64,000 nt of DNA from NCBI RefSeq assembly GCF_050947335.1, contig NC_134983.1, forward strand, positions 3,968,001 to 4,032,000, in the 5' to 3' direction. Each line of letters opens with the position of its first letter. The stretch's first letter is position 1. Positions 1 through 12,385 of the stretch are shown piece after piece. The DNA is from Megachile rotundata. Lineage: Eukaryota; Arthropoda; Insecta; Hymenoptera; Megachilidae. The notes under the pieces are model-generated. The model saw only the letters and a list, made by a program, of their open reading frames with translations, had not been told where the DNA came from and searched no databases. The position numbers and the translations under genes were made by a program.

Positions 1-720
1 ATCTGCAAAATTCGTATATGTTATTAATAGTTATTTTGTATTCGTGAAATTCTTGAAATTAAAAATTTCCAAATTCTAGAATTCTTTTCCGGTTTCAAAT
101 TTTTAAGAATTTGAATTCTCATGTGTTCAAAAGCACAAATTCGCAGATTTTTCGATTTAGGTGGGGGCAATCTTTCAAAATTTTAATCACCAAACTTTGA
201 AATTTGTGACTCTACAAATTTTTGAATTTGTGAATTTCTTAATTTTTAAATTTATGGATCTGCAAACTTTCGAATGTGCAGATTTCCATGCTTTTAACTT
301 TCTAAATTCTACGTTTTCGAATTTTCTTATTTTCTGCTTAACAAATTTCGAGAGATACAAATTCCCAAAATTCAAAACTTTGAAATTTCTAAAAGCACAA
401 ATTTCTTCTTCACATTACTTGTACACAAAAATATTCAAATTCCGGCATTCTTAAGATTCTAAATTTTATAAATCCCAAGTTCTCTAAATTGCAAATTGAC
501 AAATTTTCAAATTTACAAGTTTACAAAGTTTAAAATTCTGATATTCCAAATTTTTTACATTTCGAATTTGAAAACGTTTGAACCTCCAATTATCCAACTT
601 AGCAAACTCCTGAATTTGGAAAAATATAAATTTCCAAATTTTGGAATATTTAAATTTCCAAGTTTCCGAAAGTTGAATTTTCCACACATCAAATTTTCAT
701 ATTTTCAAGTTACCTAATTT
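1..720 (-). repeat. AATTTGGA-type minisatellite, opposite orientation
   Basis: Units such as CAAATTTC and TTCCAAATT, the reverse complement of the other blocks. Chance frames of 62-97 codons here are Phe/Lys/Asn-rich and are not genes. Confidence 0.85.
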
Positions 721-1330
721 AAATACATATAATTTCATTAAGATTTCATTGCACTCACAATGTCACTAAAATATGTTAAAACCATCATTCTTCTAAATCA
801 TAAAATATATTAATAATAATAACTGTTTTACAGAAACGAAATTACAAAAGTTTCAATTTATTAATTTTCATGAAACGATAAAAGTAATATAAAATTGTAA
901 TTGGTTACAAAATAATTATATAAAAATACATGTAGGCAATTAGGAATGATAATATCCGAAAGTTGTAAAAATTAAAAAGCATAAACTACTTCCTGATTCG
1001 TACATAAATAATACATTTTTTTTCTTATAACTATGTGGTACTGTTTATTGGAATGCATATCAGTGTGCGTGCGCATGAAGTAAGGTGAAATGCATCAATC
1101 ATTGCGTTTACATGTTCATTTTCCACTGTAGGTGTGGCTGATATGTATGCAATGAACAAGGGAACATCCCGCAATGTTTTTCCATTACCGTATCGCCAAT
1201 ACCGTTCACAAATTACTTTAATATACTAGGTGTTCAATTTGAAGTAATCAACGCAAATTTCATTTCAATTATTTGCTATGCAAAAGGATATTAAGCATTT
1301 TCTTTCTCTTTTGTCACCTTTTTCCACTTT
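721..1330. other. Unassigned AT-rich DNA
   Basis: No gene, RNA or repeat recognised. Confidence 0.5.
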
Positions 1331-1800
1331 TACCATTTCACCACCGTACATTATTTTTAAATTTTCGTTGTTTTTTATGGATTTATTATTTTATTATCTT
1401 AGTATTTTAATGTTGTGGTGTTCTATTATTTTTGTCGCTTTACTATCAGGTAATTCTGCTATTCTATTATTCGGTTATGTAGTTATTTCGGTACATTACC
1501 ATTTTGTTATTTTAGCATTTTTATTTTGTACTATTTTGTTTTGTACTGAACTGTTTTGTTATTTTAATATTTTGAAATTATATGGTCTTATTGTTTGCTC
1601 TTCATTTTATTTATTGCCTCACGACATTATTTTCACGCTCTTTATTGTTTTATTACTTTAACATTCTAATTTTGAAAAATTGTACCATTCTGTTATTTTT
1701 ACTATTTTTGCAAGTTACCATTTAATTATTCTATTATTTTTTTTATTTTGCAATTCTATTCTGCAATTATGCTATTATTGCACTATTTTAATATTCAGTT
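1331..1800 (+). repeat. T-rich low-complexity array
   Basis: Irregular repeats of ATTTTGTTATTTTAGC-like units. The hydrophobic 127-codon frame across it is a by-product of T-rich codons. Confidence 0.7.
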
Positions 1801-3125
1801 ACATTAGCATGCTGACACTTAATTTTCAATAAATAATAACAATAATATTAATATTTATAATAATGATAATACTAATAACAGAGTATGCAATACATGTATA
1901 CAATTATTATAATACATATTTACATATATTATTATTGTTATTATGCATATCAGTCGTTCATTTTGCAAGTGGCTTAAGTCCAGTTATGTTTAAATTAAGA
2001 TATTTCAAAGTTTGTGTTTTAATGAAATTAAAAATTTACATATACAGTATGAATGTATCATACTCCAAAAGTGCACCTAAAAGAGTTAAATTTAAAAATC
2101 CTATTAAATAATAGCAATTATGAAGTGAATCCTATGTGTCTTTTTACCAAGAATAAACTGAAGCCATTTTCAAAATTATGAATTAGATTTGTCATAAAAT
2201 TTGAAATAACACGTCCACTCGATATAATTTAAAATGCTTCAATTTGAAAAAACGATATTTAATTTATTTTACATTTCATTGCAGCCTTTGAAAAACGCAG
2301 GAAATCTTAACTATATAAATTACATAACAATTTAATGCTCATCTACATTTTGTGAATGCAGGAGGAATTTGAAGACAAATTAATTATTAATGAATTGTAA
2401 TTACTAGCTTCTAAACAGCTCATATATATAATAATTAAAAAAAATTCTGTTTCAACATCTCGAATAAACTATTGTATCGCATATTATATTACATATATTG
2501 TATTTACACTACATTAGTAGCAATACAACTATTGCTACTGACATATCGATGACTATGTAAGAAATGTTTCTATAACATAGTATGACAACTATCACTTCTA
2601 ACCGACAGTATCATGATTCGATAATGGTGCATCAATGAAAAGCACAAAGGTACAAAGAACTGTATGAGAATCTTAGCATCAGATAGCTTAATCTGATCTA
2701 TTACTTCCGCTTTTCTTCCTCAGTTATAAGTCAGAAAGAGAAAGTAGAAATCCTTTCACTCCTTCCATCAACAAAGTATTTAATTTTAACATTGTTTTAG
2801 TATATGCATACAATGTTTGGTTTTATTTCTTAATCATTGTATGTGTTACCTAGATATCGTTACTTTAGATCTGACACTTTCAATGGCTTACAATATCGTT
2901 TCATGTCTTACAGTTCGCTGCTATTGTGTTTAGGTAATTATGAAAATCGCTTAGAAATTAAGTCAGTAGTTTCATTGTTACAGCTTTTACTTTCGTACGT
3001 TGCTAAAAATAGCACCTTGTTTTGGTATTTTCAGAATTTCGAACGATCGAGAATAATATTTACAGAAACAGTGGATAATTTAAGACGTTGAAGTGATGCC
3101 TTTGTATTTGTTATAACTAGGTACT
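1801..3125. other. Unassigned AT-rich DNA
   Basis: No feature recognised; an 84-codon frame at 2,837-3,091 has no family signature. Confidence 0.5.
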
Positions 3126-3900
3126 TGTTATGGATATAAACAACAAACGAATAACGAACTCAAGGAATTAATTAATTAATATTTATTGGCAAAATCAAAT
3201 CGAATAATTTACAATACATGTACAAAACGAAATTGCAAATCTGTTTCGAATATAATATTTAACGGCAACTCAAAGCGTATCTTAAATTATTAATAATTAT
3301 CTGTAGCCAAGTAACGATTTGTATCGAGGAGCGAACGAACAAACCGAGCGAAAGGACGGTCATCGAAAGCAAGAATGCTCGCAATAGATAAGCCGTAGCG
3401 GCCCGAGCCCCGCGCTATCACGTGGCCCTTCCCCCACTCCGGCCTATACAATTGCGAATACCTGGCGGCTTTGCTCTTAGGACCAGCCTGAACGTCTCGG
3501 AAAAATTACCAATGCAATTTTTCCGTCCGCGGACCCTCGCCAGATGCAAAGCATCGTCGAAATCGGGGTCGATGGAGGCCTCAGGGGTCCGTCGAAAAAC
3601 GTCCCCCCTAGCCACGGCCTGAACGGCCCCAGGTTCGCAAAAGCGTCCCTGTGCACGCAAAGAGATCACCGTCCAGGTAGCCAATTAAACGCGAATCTAC
3701 CAATATTCTGCCTTTCTCTCAAGTTTTTCATTCGCTCCTTTACATGGCTTTCGAACTTAATAATAATGCAAAAGGTGCACAAATGCATAATAACTGAAAT
3801 AGCTTTTCTTCTCATAACAAATAATTAAAACAACGCAGATAAAGAAAATATTTTCAATGATTAAACTAAATTTATAATTTTTGCATTTCTACACGTAACA
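3126..3900 (-). mobile_element. Solo LTR of an LTR retrotransposon (775 bp)
   Basis: Starts TGTTATGG and ends CGTAACA, giving the TG...CA ends and the TGTTA/TAACA inverted repeat typical of LTRs. GTACT occurs directly before (3,121-3,125) and directly after (3,901-3,905): a perfect 5-bp target duplication. A minus-strand AATAAA at 3,182-3,187 near the U5 side sets the orientation. The inside is GC-rich (3,300-3,690) in AT-rich surroundings. No second LTR or internal region is present, so the element was lost by LTR-LTR recombination. Clade unknown. Confidence 0.8.
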
Positions 3901-3939
3901 GTACTAGAACCTTGAAAATTTGTAGATTTCGAGGGATGG

Positions 3940-4290
3940 ACATTACGTACTTTGGGCTTTTTGGATGTTAAAAGATTTTGAGATATACATATTAAAAAAT
4001 TTGAGAATTTGAGGATTCGAATAAGATTATTTTGGTTGTGGTGCATGGTAATTGAAAGAATTTAGTATTTTAAGATTTGGAAGTTTGAAGATTTGAAAAC
4101 TTGCAAACTTGACTATTTGGAAGTGGGAAATGTGAAAATTTGAAGTATCTAAAATTTGGGAATTGGGGAACTCGGAAAATTGAAAATTTATTGATTTGAA
4201 ATTTGAGAATTTGAAAACTCGGAAAATTGTGAATTTGCTGATAGAAATTTGAGAATTTTAAAACTTCGAAAACTGAAAATTTGCTGAAGT
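3940..4290 (+). repeat. AATTTGGA-type minisatellite
   Basis: Degenerate 8-9 bp units (GAAAATTT, TTTGAGAA), directly beside the solo LTR; the LTR may have inserted at the edge of the block. Confidence 0.85.
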
Positions 4291-5127
4291 CCTGTATGAA
4301 GGCACAGGTGAAATCTGTGATCAGCTCGAACGGTCAAGATTTTGTTTAAAATTAAAGAATACCGGAGTCTGAATTAATCATGAATAAAGAATAATTACAT
4401 TTTCTAAAAGTTATTGAATTTGTGTGTTAAATTTAAGCCATCGTTACAATAGATGTATTAAAAAAAATAAATTATAAAATAAATGACTTTCAAGGCTGGT
4501 ACTGCCCACAAACTTGTGTTCGATCATATTTTCAGCCTGTCCCGCTATCCATAGCACGTATATTCAACTCGTACTATTATTCAAATGAGAAAATCAGCTG
4601 ACATAATAAAATTAGATATAATATGCCTTGACTGTCTGAACAGTGTCCAATAGCGGAAAATTGTATTACATAAATTACAGAATCGCGTGGGACGAGAGTG
4701 CAATATTCGCAAAGAGAGCAGTGAACGTCAACACGCAAAGTGCCACATGCAGTCCTTGTAAAATGTAAATGGATCGTATCCACGAGTAAACGTTAAACAT
4801 TGCACGTGTCTATGCACAAATATCCGCGTGGCAATGGCGTCGCACGTGACAGCAAAGCTAGGTTAGAAAGCAAGCGATTCCGAGGAATGTCAATTTAACA
4901 ATCAATCGCTGGCTGCCCTCGAATGGAAACCTGCGGAACAGGGTAACAGGGAAGGCTTCTTGTTCAGAATGGTCTGTTGCCGTCATGCGTTATTAAATTT
5001 CTCGAATGACTTCGGTCGAGAGGAAAATTCAACGAATAGGTTTGTTAACAGGTGAAAATTCGCTAACACCTTTTTCTTTCGACTTTCGATATTCTTTGAA
5101 TCGACAATTAGAAAACTAATTTCCATA
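4291..5127. other. Complex non-coding DNA
   Basis: More mixed in base composition than the surroundings, especially 4,800-5,000, without a frame or repeat. May be regulatory; no direct sign. Confidence 0.3.
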
Positions 5128-5400
5128 TTGACGTTAAGGAGTTATACATTTTTATATTCATTTATCTTTACACATTTATTATATTTATTACATCGATTTA
5201 TATTTATTTACGTGTATTTATGTTTGCATATTTACTACATTTGCTCATGTTTATATACATTTATGTACACTTGTTTACTTATTTATATTTATACATTTAT
5301 TGCAACTGTATATTTACATATTTGTTATATATGTATATATTTATATACTTATTATATTTGTTTATGTTTATTTATACATTTAATACTATTACTATTAGCA
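5128..5400 (+). repeat. AT-rich low-complexity array
   Basis: Repeats of TATTTACATTTAT-like units. The 128-codon hydrophobic frame across it is a by-product. Confidence 0.7.
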
Positions 5401-5890
5401 CTACTACAAGGGATAGCATTGCTATACCTACATTTTATAATAATATCACTTAAACATAATACTTTTACAATTATATCATTCTTGAAATTTCTTTCAAAGA
5501 AATATTCCAAATAATTTAGTAACAATAGATATTTAAAAAATAGTAATAGTTAATTTTCCCTATCTGTCTGTTGGCAAGATAGTTTCGCAAACAAAGCTGT
5601 TAAAGGAAAAAGGAACAGCGTTTCCCGGTTGACTGTGCCAGTGAACGTTACAAAAACGCTGCTAATTGGCAAAAAAATATTTTATAATGTTCGTTTCAAG
5701 TAAATCCAAACCGACTCTCGGTTTCACTTTGTAACACCGTGCTACGGCATAGTATAATGTAACGCTGTGTAAACGATGCCCCAATTATAATAAGGAACGC
5801 AAACACGTGCTAGCAGAACCGTACACACGTTCACGCAAATAGTAATGTACTTTCACTTGGATTTCGTTAAGCACGATAGATACTCAGAAA

Positions 5891-6627
5891 GATATCTAGG
5901 TAAACCGTAATGGTTACACCTTCTGTGGCTACGAACTCTATAGCAAAATATTTGTTGAGGTCACAGAATGCAGTAGAACCTGTACTGCTGACGGATTTTA
6001 ATAGATTCATGATAAATAAGTAGATAAGTTATTAGCTCCGTGCTACATAAAGTGAATTAAAGTTAAGTGAGTAAAACAGGGTATTGCCAGTTTTTATTTT
6101 AAGGTAGAATCGCGGTATATTGCCACTTTGCCATCGATTGCCTCACAAACATATATCAAAGTTTATAAATATTTAAATTGCCCAATCTCAGGTCTTTAAA
6201 TCCCTAAAAACTCAATTTTCAATTCGGTTAATCATGGATAAGTAAAACCTCAAGTAGGTATCTAGGTAGATCATAATAGTTACACCTTCGGTGGCTATGA
6301 ACTCTACGCAAAATATTTATTGAGTTTATAGAATGCAGTAGAACCTGTACTATTGAAAAATTTTAATAGGTGCATGATAAATAAGTAGATAAATTATTAG
6401 ATTCGTTCTACATAATTGAGCGAATTAAGTTAAGTGAATAAAACGGGGTATTACTAGTTTTTGCATCAGTCTCGATATATTGCCAGTTCTACACTGACTT
6501 ATACGCAAACAATTTCTCAAATTATTAACACATATAGAAATTTCTAAGTAAATAGCTAAATTTGAAATCTTTAAATTTTTTTAAATTTGAATTTCAACTT
6601 GATTAATCATGGATAAGTAAAGCCAGG
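5891..6627 (+). repeat. 365-bp tandem duplication (two copies)
   Basis: Copy A 5,891-6,255 and copy B 6,256-6,627 share ATCTAGGTA, GTTACACCTTC, AATGCAGTAGAACCTGTACT, AAATAAGTAGATAA and TTAATCATGGATAAGTAAA in the same order. About 80% identical by eye, so the duplication is old. Confidence 0.85.
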
Positions 6628-9600
6628 GTTTAATTCACGAGAGGCTTACTGTGTTATAAAACGCCGTGCGTATTCGAGAAACTCATCGAAGCACAAATCT
6701 TCGATAATATATTTTCCGTAACTGAACAATTTGCTTCGAAATGATGGTATCTCATTGTTGTTACATAAAACTGTTTAGATCGATGAGTGTATTCTTGTGT
6801 TGCATTGTACAATGTAACTACAATCGATTTTTATTACGATACCTGTCTGGATATGGGAAACATTCGATGGACTGCTTTGTGATATGTAAATGCAGTTTAA
6901 CGCTATAATTGCATCACATAACATGTGTTATATCATCCAACATGTTGATGCAATTTAAAAAAGGAATGTTACAAAAGAAAGAAATCATATAATTCGTTTA
7001 TAAATTCGGACACGTTGCGTCATATATTACATTCGATTCTGTTTGCATCCTCAAATAATAATAGTTTTCTGTACAACACTGACGTATTTATGCGAGCCAA
7101 TGCGAGACAAAATTCAAAATACATATTTGCATAAATTTAACTCAATGTCGGAACAAGTGTTGGCGATGCATACTGAAAAACAACGGGCTATGTTTATTTT
7201 CGTATTATTAACACGGTGACGCACTGAAAATGGCCATATATGGTAAACACATATAGGAGGACACATAATTATAATAATTTAAAAAATGTAATTGATACGT
7301 TGAATATCGCGAGGATCATCAGTGACTAACATCACAAATTATCTTTTACCACGATAGGTTCAGATTTGACTCCGTGAAAGTTAGACTTTTTTAACTTAAA
7401 ACTACATGATGACGTATGTTATTCAGAATATTTGCTGTTTTCCATTATAAGGATCACCTTAATATGTATTAAAAATTAATGTATGTGCCATATTTATTAT
7501 TTCTCTGAACTGCGGTGGTTAAGGGTTATAAATATAAGCGATTAATTAAGATTATTATCTATCAAAAGGAACTGGTCTTGCTCCTTAATTTGGTTTTGCT
7601 TTTCACTCCAGAAAATTAACTATATCTGGTTGTAATTATATTACAAAAGAATTACATTGCAATCATATTAACAAATATTTTATACGTAAAAACTGGAAAT
7701 CTTTTAAAATAAAATTCTTCTTAAAATAGCTCATAATTTTGCTTCTTGACAGATAAATTAGTGATATTCGTGATTGTATTCCTTACACAAGGTATTAAGA
7801 GAAAAGTTTAAATTGAAAAATGAAATGATTGTGTTTTCAATAACTGCAAATATACAGAATGGATCAGAAGTCATTTTGTAATTCCAATTGATTGCACATT
7901 GTTTAAATTAAATGAAAACACAAAAGTCAAGTAGGAAATTATTAATTTAAACAGTTTCTTAAAGTAGTTAGAGCTGAAATTTGTGAATGATTGCAAGACC
8001 ATTTAGAGCATGCTACTTTTATTTATTATTTGAATAGTTAAAAGCACATTATTGTCAGATAAAAACTTTTTGGGTTAATAAACAATTTTCCAATTGCAGT
8101 CAATGTTTCTGTTTATTTTTAGAAAACCTATAGTCTATTGAAATTAGAAAGTGACTTTTGGCCCACTCTGTAGTATGCCGTATTTTATATGGCCAATTTC
8201 ACTGTACCAATGTGGTCTCGCCATAGAGATATCACATGAATTTTCGCAACGGAATGGAATTTTTGTACAACTGAACAGAAACTATTTATTAATCGAGAAA
8301 AATTCAGCAATGTTTCATGCATACGGATCGAACTGTAAACGTCTTCCTTAGAAATCCGTTACAAAAATCGTGAAGATACAAGATCTTCATTTTAACGAAA
8401 ATTTACTTTTAGAATGCTGTATCTAAATAATTGATATAACACTTGAAATTTTTGAATTATTAATAACGTGGTGATATTTTGAACCAAAAACGAAATCAAA
8501 TATAAGAAACAATGTTTAATGCTTTTTTTGACGAATCAAAGAATAAAAAATGTATTTTAGAACATACATTATTTTTAATACATGAACAAAATATATTTTA
8601 TAATTAGAATTATATTAAAAATATTTCATAAATTTTGGAAATTTTACAGTAAGGCGATCAACAATTTACTAGATTAAATCAATCGTTACTTTCCATAGTC
8701 AATTTCCTATAACACAATTTCAATATAACACTGCAAAAATTGCACTAACTCTCCTTTAACACAATAGTCTTAGAACATACAGTATGACTTTTATTAATTT
8801 TTCAAATACGATTATAGTTTCCATATAATAAAATATATTAAACGTGGATATTACACATATTATATTGTTAAGATTCGTTTAATAGGTTTTTAATACAATA
8901 CGGAACAAATAAATATTTTGATAAGAAGATTGATTGTAGATGATGAAGCCGTGAAAATTAACAAATTGTTTTTCTAAATTCCTTACAGTCCTTATTGCTG
9001 AACCATTTTAGTTTTACAAATCGTTAACCTTAGATTCTCAGAAAACACGGTAGCAAATTTTTTAACTCGACATTAATAATTTCATCAACACATAAAATTC
9101 AAAAATTTTTATAAGCAATTATTTTTACAACATTATTCTAATTTGTCTTTTCATTGAATGCATCATCGTATTTAATTTCTCCTGTATCTTATTTTCTCTT
9201 ATCATATTCTAGGTACTAGGATGGTGCATATTTAATTAAAAAGAATTTTTTTTATATTTCTTCACGGGAAATTTCAATGCATTCACCCTCATGAATAATA
9301 ACATTTTTCATATTTTTCAATTAAATATTAGGGGACGCTCATTGTATTTTAATTATTTTGTATTAGCTGTATTTATATTATTATAAATAATTGTATTAGT
9401 TGCATTTATATTAAATATTGTAGTTCTGGGTCTTCAGAAGAAGTAATGCAATTTTTGCTCCATAAATTTTAATAATAAAACATGTTTATTCAACACATGT
9501 ATATTATTACAAAGTACATTTTTAAATTAACAACTTCTAATAATAACCACTTCGCATTCATAAAAATGTATGTCAGAAATAATATCTTTAGACTGATAAA

Positions 9601-10145
9601 GACTTTTTATTGAGAGGATATTTCTGTTGAAATTATTTAACTAACAATAATAAATAATATTTTTCTTCTTCATTTCTGGTATATAATTTGTTGATAATTC
9701 AATTCACATATTCATTGAGAACCTAGTTTGTGGATTATATGGTCATTGTAAATATTAATAACCTGATACCACCTTTTAAATATAATGAATTATAATAAAA
9801 TTTAAATTGGACTTGTTTCTCCACACACAGAACAAAATTCAAGCAATATTTAAAAAGTTTAAATTCAAGCATCACCATAAGCATACACATTTAGGAAACT
9901 TCTTTAAGATTCGAGTTAACGCTTGAAAATGAATGAGAGGGTGAGTGTCATTGAGAAACTGAAAATCGAACACATGGATGCGTATATAATTTCTAACAGA
10001 TAAAGTCAGTCGCTGTTGTGATTGAATATTTATTATAAAATGCCATTTTACTTAACAATAATTTCACCGTTTGTGTAAACAGAATTTTTCACAAAAGTAG
10101 CTTCCTCTAGCATTACTAACAGTATCAACAATCCATTCCAGACAT
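6628..10145. other. Unassigned AT-rich DNA, 3.5 kb
   Basis: No coding, RNA or repeat feature I can support. A 66-codon frame at 8,151-8,351 has no recognisable family. Confidence 0.5.
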
Positions 10146-10700
10146 AATAAAAGAGCTTTCGGAAATTTGTAGATTTTGGCATATGGAAATTTTGAATTTA
10201 AGAAACTTAGTTACTTAAATGTTTGAGAATTTAGAAATTTGGGGATTAGGTATTTGATAATTTCGAAATTTGAAAATTTAGAAAATTGAAAGAATTTGGT
10301 AAATTGAGAATTTTGAGATTAGAAAATGTCGGCGAAATTGGAAATTTGAGAAAGTACGAATCATGGAAATTTGAGAAAGCAGGAATTCTGGAAATTTGGG
10401 AACGTAGGAATCCTATAAATTTGGGAAAGTAAGAATATTGGAAATTTGAAAATTTGAGAATTTGGGTATTTGAAAAATTGAGAATTTGACAATTGGACAA
10501 TTTAATAATTCAGAAATTTTGAAATTATAAAGCATTTTAGAATTTGGGCTGGTGGAAATTTACATAAAAAAATTTGGAAGTTTAGAGATTTCGGGTTATG
10601 AATATTTAGGAATTTGAAAACTTAGGAGTGTCAAAGTTTAAAAGTTTAAAAGTTCGTATATTGAAAATATTGGGAGTTTCCATATTTAAAAATGTTAAAT
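10146..10700 (+). repeat. AATTTGGA-type minisatellite
   Basis: Units include GAAATTTG, and a longer repeat AGGAATTCTGGAAATTTGGG / AGGAATCCTATAAATTTGGG is visible at about 10,380-10,430. Confidence 0.88.
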
Positions 10701-11225
10701 TTTCAATTTATAACGTCCTCGCACTAAATCGCGTCCACAAAAGTTCCATTTCAAGATGAAGGCCATTAATTTAAAATAATTATTTGACATAGATAAACAT
10801 CAATTTCGAACGAATCTTTTTGTGCGCGGTGACTGAATTATACAGAAAATGATTCTTGACACGTTGCCTACACAAAACTAGTACATATAAACAGACACCA
10901 TAAACACCTTTCCCAATTCATGAAGACCGCAACCCCTAAAATTTTAAGCTGCTAAATCTCCCTAACTTACTGGAAAAATTTATATAATCTTCCACTACAA
11001 ATTTTAAAATATCGCAAATAAAAATTTGAAGCTAGTGACCGCATCAGACGTTCATAACTCTAAACAATCAATCAAAATTAATTTGTACTTATTAACACAT
11101 CAAAATGTTACTTATGTAAATACCAGGAAGTATCTACGGAGATAGAACATTCCATGGAAGCACCTATGCAACTGCGCTAAGTTAGATTCACAGAAGGGTT
11201 AAAAGAACCCCTGCACACAACGGTT

Positions 11226-11850
11226 GTTGAGAAGCGTGCAAAGCAGAATCACGGAAGAGATGGTTCGAAGTGGAAGAAGAGGGTGGTTCACTCACCAAAG
11301 GTGGTAGGTCGTTGACGATCGCGTCGTTGATTGGAGATGCTCAGTGTGAGAACTCGTTGGCGTCGCGATGCACGGCGTTCGACATTCCTTTCAGCTTGCC
11401 TTGGAGTAACTGGACGCTAAAGCGGTTTCCCTCTCTCGATTCGCATCGACTTCTTTACATTCTACTCCAGCCTCGATCATGGCTTTCACTTCATCCGTCG
11501 AGGAAATGGTGAACCGTGATCGTTCGAGACGTTCGCACACCATGCTTCTGGTCCAGCGTCTACCATCTCGGTTTGATGCTGCTTGCAACGTGATTTGGAC
11601 GTTTCGCTTCGCCCGAAAGCAGTTCGCGAATGTTCACAATTTGATGCAATATATCGAGCGAACAAACAGTCACGTTTGACCCTCCCTACGACCGACATAC
11701 CGTGTTTTGAAAATCATGAAACTGGTAGAGAGCTTCAGGAATCGTATTGGAATAATAGACTAATTTCTTCGTGTGTAGCTTCATCTTGGTGGAAATTACA
11801 TTATCGCTTGAAAAATTGTTTGCACACAAAATTTACGATACGGAATATTT
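11226..11850 (-). other. GC-richer island with a perfect minus-strand splice donor
   Basis: Base composition is exon-like in AT-rich DNA. On the minus strand CCTTTG|GTGAGT (donor at 11,290-11,295) could end an exon. Minus frames of 65-70 codons exist; one has a weak ankyrin-like run (VKAMIEAGVECKEVDANRE), too short to trust. May be a non-coding RNA exon or an old transposon piece. Confidence 0.25.
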
Positions 11851-12085
11851 GATTTTTCTATAAATATAAGAATGGGGGTCGTTTTCTCTGTATTTTTATA
11901 ATACCTTGACCGTCATATTGAAGTAGTTAAAAGTTTTATTAGGTAATATTTTTATTTTTAACAAATCTTACCAAATACTTTATTGTATTTATTATTCATA
12001 ATAATAATACATTTATTACCTGTAATAATTAATATTGTAATGGTAGAATGCAAAATAATAAATATGATAGTGGTGTGTTGTACTT

Positions 12086-12385
12086 ATTATTCATAGTTCC
12101 AAGTAGTTAATATGAGTATTTACAATTAGGCAAGTATACAAATAATGCGCTTAATATAAATGACAGATTTTGTAATCTTCATTATGTAATCTGAATATAG
12201 TTGATGGATTTGTATAAAGATTCAAGCATCACCAATAATTATTCGTAGTTTCAAGTAGATGATACGAGTATTTACAATTAGGTGCGTGTACAAATAATGT
12301 GGTTGGTATAGGTGACAGATTTTGTAATCTTAATTATGTAATCCTTATATGCTTGTATGAAGATTTAAGCGTAACCCTTGTGTGA
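12086..12385 (+). repeat. 152-bp tandem duplication
   Basis: The units at 12,086 and 12,238 share ATTATTC-TAGTT-CAAGTAG, ACGAGTATTTACAATTAGG-like and GACAGATTTTGTAATCTT boxes. A diverged copy lies at 30,045-30,200. Confidence 0.85.

Noticed and set aside
1278..1661. 127-codon hydrophobic frame resembling a membrane protein
   Set aside because: T-rich low-complexity DNA gives Phe/Leu/Ile codons; no start context or homology.
3418..3684. 88-codon frame and overlapping plus-strand frames in a GC-rich stretch
   Set aside because: They lie inside the solo LTR.
5128..5514. 128-codon Tyr/Leu/Ile-rich frame
   Set aside because: By-product of a TATTTA-type repeat.
10246..10500. Asn/Phe/Ser-rich frame (also 187-375, 484-687, 48,264-48,494)
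   Set aside because: Translation of the 8-9 bp minisatellite.
11391..11588. Ankyrin-like run in a 65-codon minus frame
   Set aside because: Only about 20 residues fit, without neighbouring repeats; likely chance.
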